DNA of 64,000 bases from Alkalitalea saponilacus (GTDB lineage Bacteria; Bacteroidota; Bacteroidia; Bacteroidales; Marinilabiliaceae): contig NZ_FUYV01000011.1 in assembly GCF_900168165.1 (NCBI RefSeq), forward strand, positions 39,938 to 103,937, given 5' to 3'. Numbering within the stretch: position 1 is the stretch's first letter; every line of letters starts with the position of its first letter. The notes under the pieces are model-generated. The model saw only the letters and a list, made by a program, of their open reading frames with translations. It did no database searches and had not been told where the DNA came from. The translations under genes were made by a program, and so were the position numbers. Below are positions 62,332 to 64,000 of this stretch, one piece after another.

Positions 62332-63999
62332 CTATATATTAACTCTCAAATTTACAAAATATCTGCGAGGAAGCCCCGGATAATAATATCTTGGAGCAGT
62401 ATTCCCAAACGATGGGGCATTGACCAGCACCATGGAAGCATGACGACGATCCAAGAGATTTTGTACACCTGCTGTAACTCTTAAATCTTTTATCCATCCG
62501 TTTGTGTATCGATAGTTCAATGATAAATCGATGAGTTCGTGCCCTGAATAGGTTAAAGTGTTGGCATCATTCAGAAATTGGCGACTGATATGCTGAAGGG
62601 AGGTATGTAAACTGAGGTTTGTAAGCAACGTATTGGTCATTGTGATATTCAGTGAACTACCGGGTAATCCCGGTAGCTTTTTGTTGCGAAAATCTTCATC
62701 TACCTGCTCAAAACGCTTGAATTTATTTTGCATAAGGGTATGTGTAACCCTGATTGAATGCTCAGGTAAAATGAAGGGATTGGTAATGTGAAAAAATGCA
62801 GAGGTTTCCAATCCGTAATGGACGGTTTTCCCGGCGTTTTCTCCGTAGAAGACATCCTCGGCATCCCTGCGTGTCATCAGCAAATTGCGAATGTTTATCC
62901 GGTAGGCGGTTAAATCAAGGTTCAATCGGTTCGATATAATGGAACTTCTGATACCACCTTCGTAATTTATTCCCTCTTCGGGTTTAAGTTCCCGGTTGAT
63001 GCCTCCATCTGGAAGCAGCGCTTCTTCGGGCGAAGGTGCTGAAAATCCGTGTCCAACCGAAGCAAAAAGATAATTTCCCGGCCACAACCTCTGGTTGATG
63101 GCCAGTCGTGGCGAGATAACTGGTGAATATCGATGTTTCTCTTCCGGTTCGTTTTCAGGGAAAATAATATTGGTGCGATAAAAGAGTTGGTGCAGATTGA
63201 CGCCTGCCGTTACAATGGTTCCGGTTTCAAACTCCTTTTCTGCGTGTGCAAAGATGTTATAGTAATTTCTTCGTTCCTTGCTGTTGAATTCCTGTTCTCC
63301 TCTTTCTTCACCTATTGTTTCAAAGATTTTCCACTGATAGGTTTCAGTGAAGAATTCGCCTCCAAAAGAAAAGGAAATGTTGTTGCCTGTATACAAGATC
63401 TGTTGGCGAATGCCAAGGGTTTTGGTTAGTTCATCCAGTGTGTTGAATGGGCGTGGTTCATAAGCATCGTTGTATATGCCGTAAATGGCGATGCGATTAT
63501 TGAGCAGGGGGGTGAGTTGCGATTGCAATGAAACTCCGGCCTGCCATTTTTTATAGCTTTGGTAACCGCGGATGGCGAGCCAGTTTGCAGCGGCACTTCG
63601 CGGGTTGTTTAAATATGCTTCACGACTGATGGAACTGGGGATTTGAGCCATCAGGTCCACATGGTTGACTAAAAACGAAAGTTTGTGAGTACTTGTTTGC
63701 GAATCCTGAAATGAATTCAGCGAAACCCCTCCTCTGAACATGAGGTTGGTGCGCTCGTACCGGCTGTTTTGGCGGTAGCCATCCATGGTTGTTCTGTAAA
63801 ATGCACCACTTATATAAGATGCAGAATCTCTGTGGGATATCGAAGTACCTCCTCGCAACAAATTAAACGAGCCTGTTTCTGCCAGTGCAGAAGCATTCCA
63901 GCCATGTGGAACGGGTGCGGGGCGAATGACGATGGTTCCACCCAGTCCGGATCCATATAGTGCCGATGAAGGGCCTTTAATGACTTCAATTCTCCCCAT
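62332..63999 (-). CDS. TonB-dependent receptor, 5' part outside the window
   Basis: The 555 visible residues start inside the plug domain (MGRIEVIKGPSSALYGSGLGGTIVIRPAPV) and run through a complete outer-membrane barrel ending in LPRRYFVNLRVNI. The signal peptide, TonB box and first half of the plug lie beyond position 64000, so this is a partial gene. Barrel motifs such as FASVGHGFSAPSPEEALLPDGGINRELKPEEGINYEGGIRS are typical of iron-siderophore or vitamin receptors. The ligand is unknown. Confidence 0.92.
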   Translation of the reverse strand: MGRIEVIKGPSSALYGSGLGGTIVIRPAPVPHGWNASALAETGSFNLLRGGTSISHRDSASYISGAFYRTTMDGYRQNSRYERTNLMFRGGVSLNSFQDSQTSTHKLSFLVNHVDLMAQIPSSISREAYLNNPRSAAANWLAIRGYQSYKKWQAGVSLQSQLTPLLNNRIAIYGIYNDAYEPRPFNTLDELTKTLGIRQQILYTGNNISFSFGGEFFTETYQWKIFETIGEERGEQEFNSKERRNYYNIFAHAEKEFETGTIVTAGVNLHQLFYRTNIIFPENEPEEKHRYSPVISPRLAINQRLWPGNYLFASVGHGFSAPSPEEALLPDGGINRELKPEEGINYEGGIRSSIISNRLNLDLTAYRINIRNLLMTRRDAEDVFYGENAGKTVHYGLETSAFFHITNPFILPEHSIRVTHTLMQNKFKRFEQVDEDFRNKKLPGLPGSSLNITMTNTLLTNLSLHTSLQHISRQFLNDANTLTYSGHELIDLSLNYRYTNGWIKDLRVTAGVQNLLDRRHASMVLVNAPSFGNTAPRYYYPGLPRRYFVNLRVNI

Positions 64000-64000
64000 C

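Overview
The window is chromosomal DNA from a member of the Bacteroidota, most likely a Bacteroidales/Marinilabiliales-type anaerobe or facultative anaerobe. This rests on the gene content (TonB-dependent receptors, a T9SS-sorted protease, a TlpA-like thioredoxin lipoprotein system, a SPOR lipoprotein, a Na+-pumping methylmalonyl-CoA decarboxylase, a flavodiiron protein) and on several promoters matching the Bacteroidota pattern TTTG-N19/20-TAnnTTTG. The species cannot be named from the sequence alone.

Layout. 1-863: ABC-2 polysaccharide-export permease. 864-5070: repeat-rich accessory stretch holding a PIN toxin/antitoxin pair and a zeta-like P-loop kinase with a 53-aa partner; near-identical direct repeats flank the kinase cassette. 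5071-12210: envelope block (large TPR protein, outer-membrane barrel, MltG, SPOR lipoprotein). 12327-16450: flavodiiron protein, two unknown proteins and FtsE. 17011-21313: methylmalonyl-CoA epimerase followed by the four-subunit Na+-translocating methylmalonyl-CoA decarboxylase, a propionate/succinate energy-conserving module. 21711-28912: ferredoxin reductase with a BFD-like [2Fe-2S] protein, a BASS transporter, LolA-like protein and FtsK. 29113-41107: housekeeping and metabolism (ornithine carbamoyltransferase, AsnA, HU, a TrmH/SpoU methyltransferase, LytTR regulator, LysE exporter, thioesterase, SDR, SlyD-type FKBP, chorismate synthase, dicarboxylate symporter, histidine kinase) and tRNA-Pro. 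41818-57953: secreted and polymer-degrading functions (GH9, T9SS trypsin-like protease, DUF4465 protein, thioredoxin protein, Xaa-Pro aminopeptidase, putative adhesin, TonB receptor, U32 protein and a GH16-like protein lacking its catalytic glutamates). 58303-64000: tRNA-Leu, a nitroreductase operon, tRNA-Trp/tRNA-Ser, a glutamine amidotransferase, RlpA and a TonB receptor cut by the window end.

The most unusual signal is a non-coding one. Intergenic regions carry many arrays of different 7-bp units (CGGAGAY, CAGTTAY, GTT-type and AAC-type). Their orientation is locked to the flanking genes: GTT-type units follow stop codons and AAC-type units precede start codons. Complete loci therefore form layered palindromes around a GC-rich core (GCGAAGC/CGCTACGC). 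One array abuts the start codon of a membrane protein gene. Second in interest are the repeat-flanked zeta-kinase cassette and the GH16-like pseudo-enzyme with three N-terminal ~70-aa repeats, whose gene overlaps that of a U32 protein.
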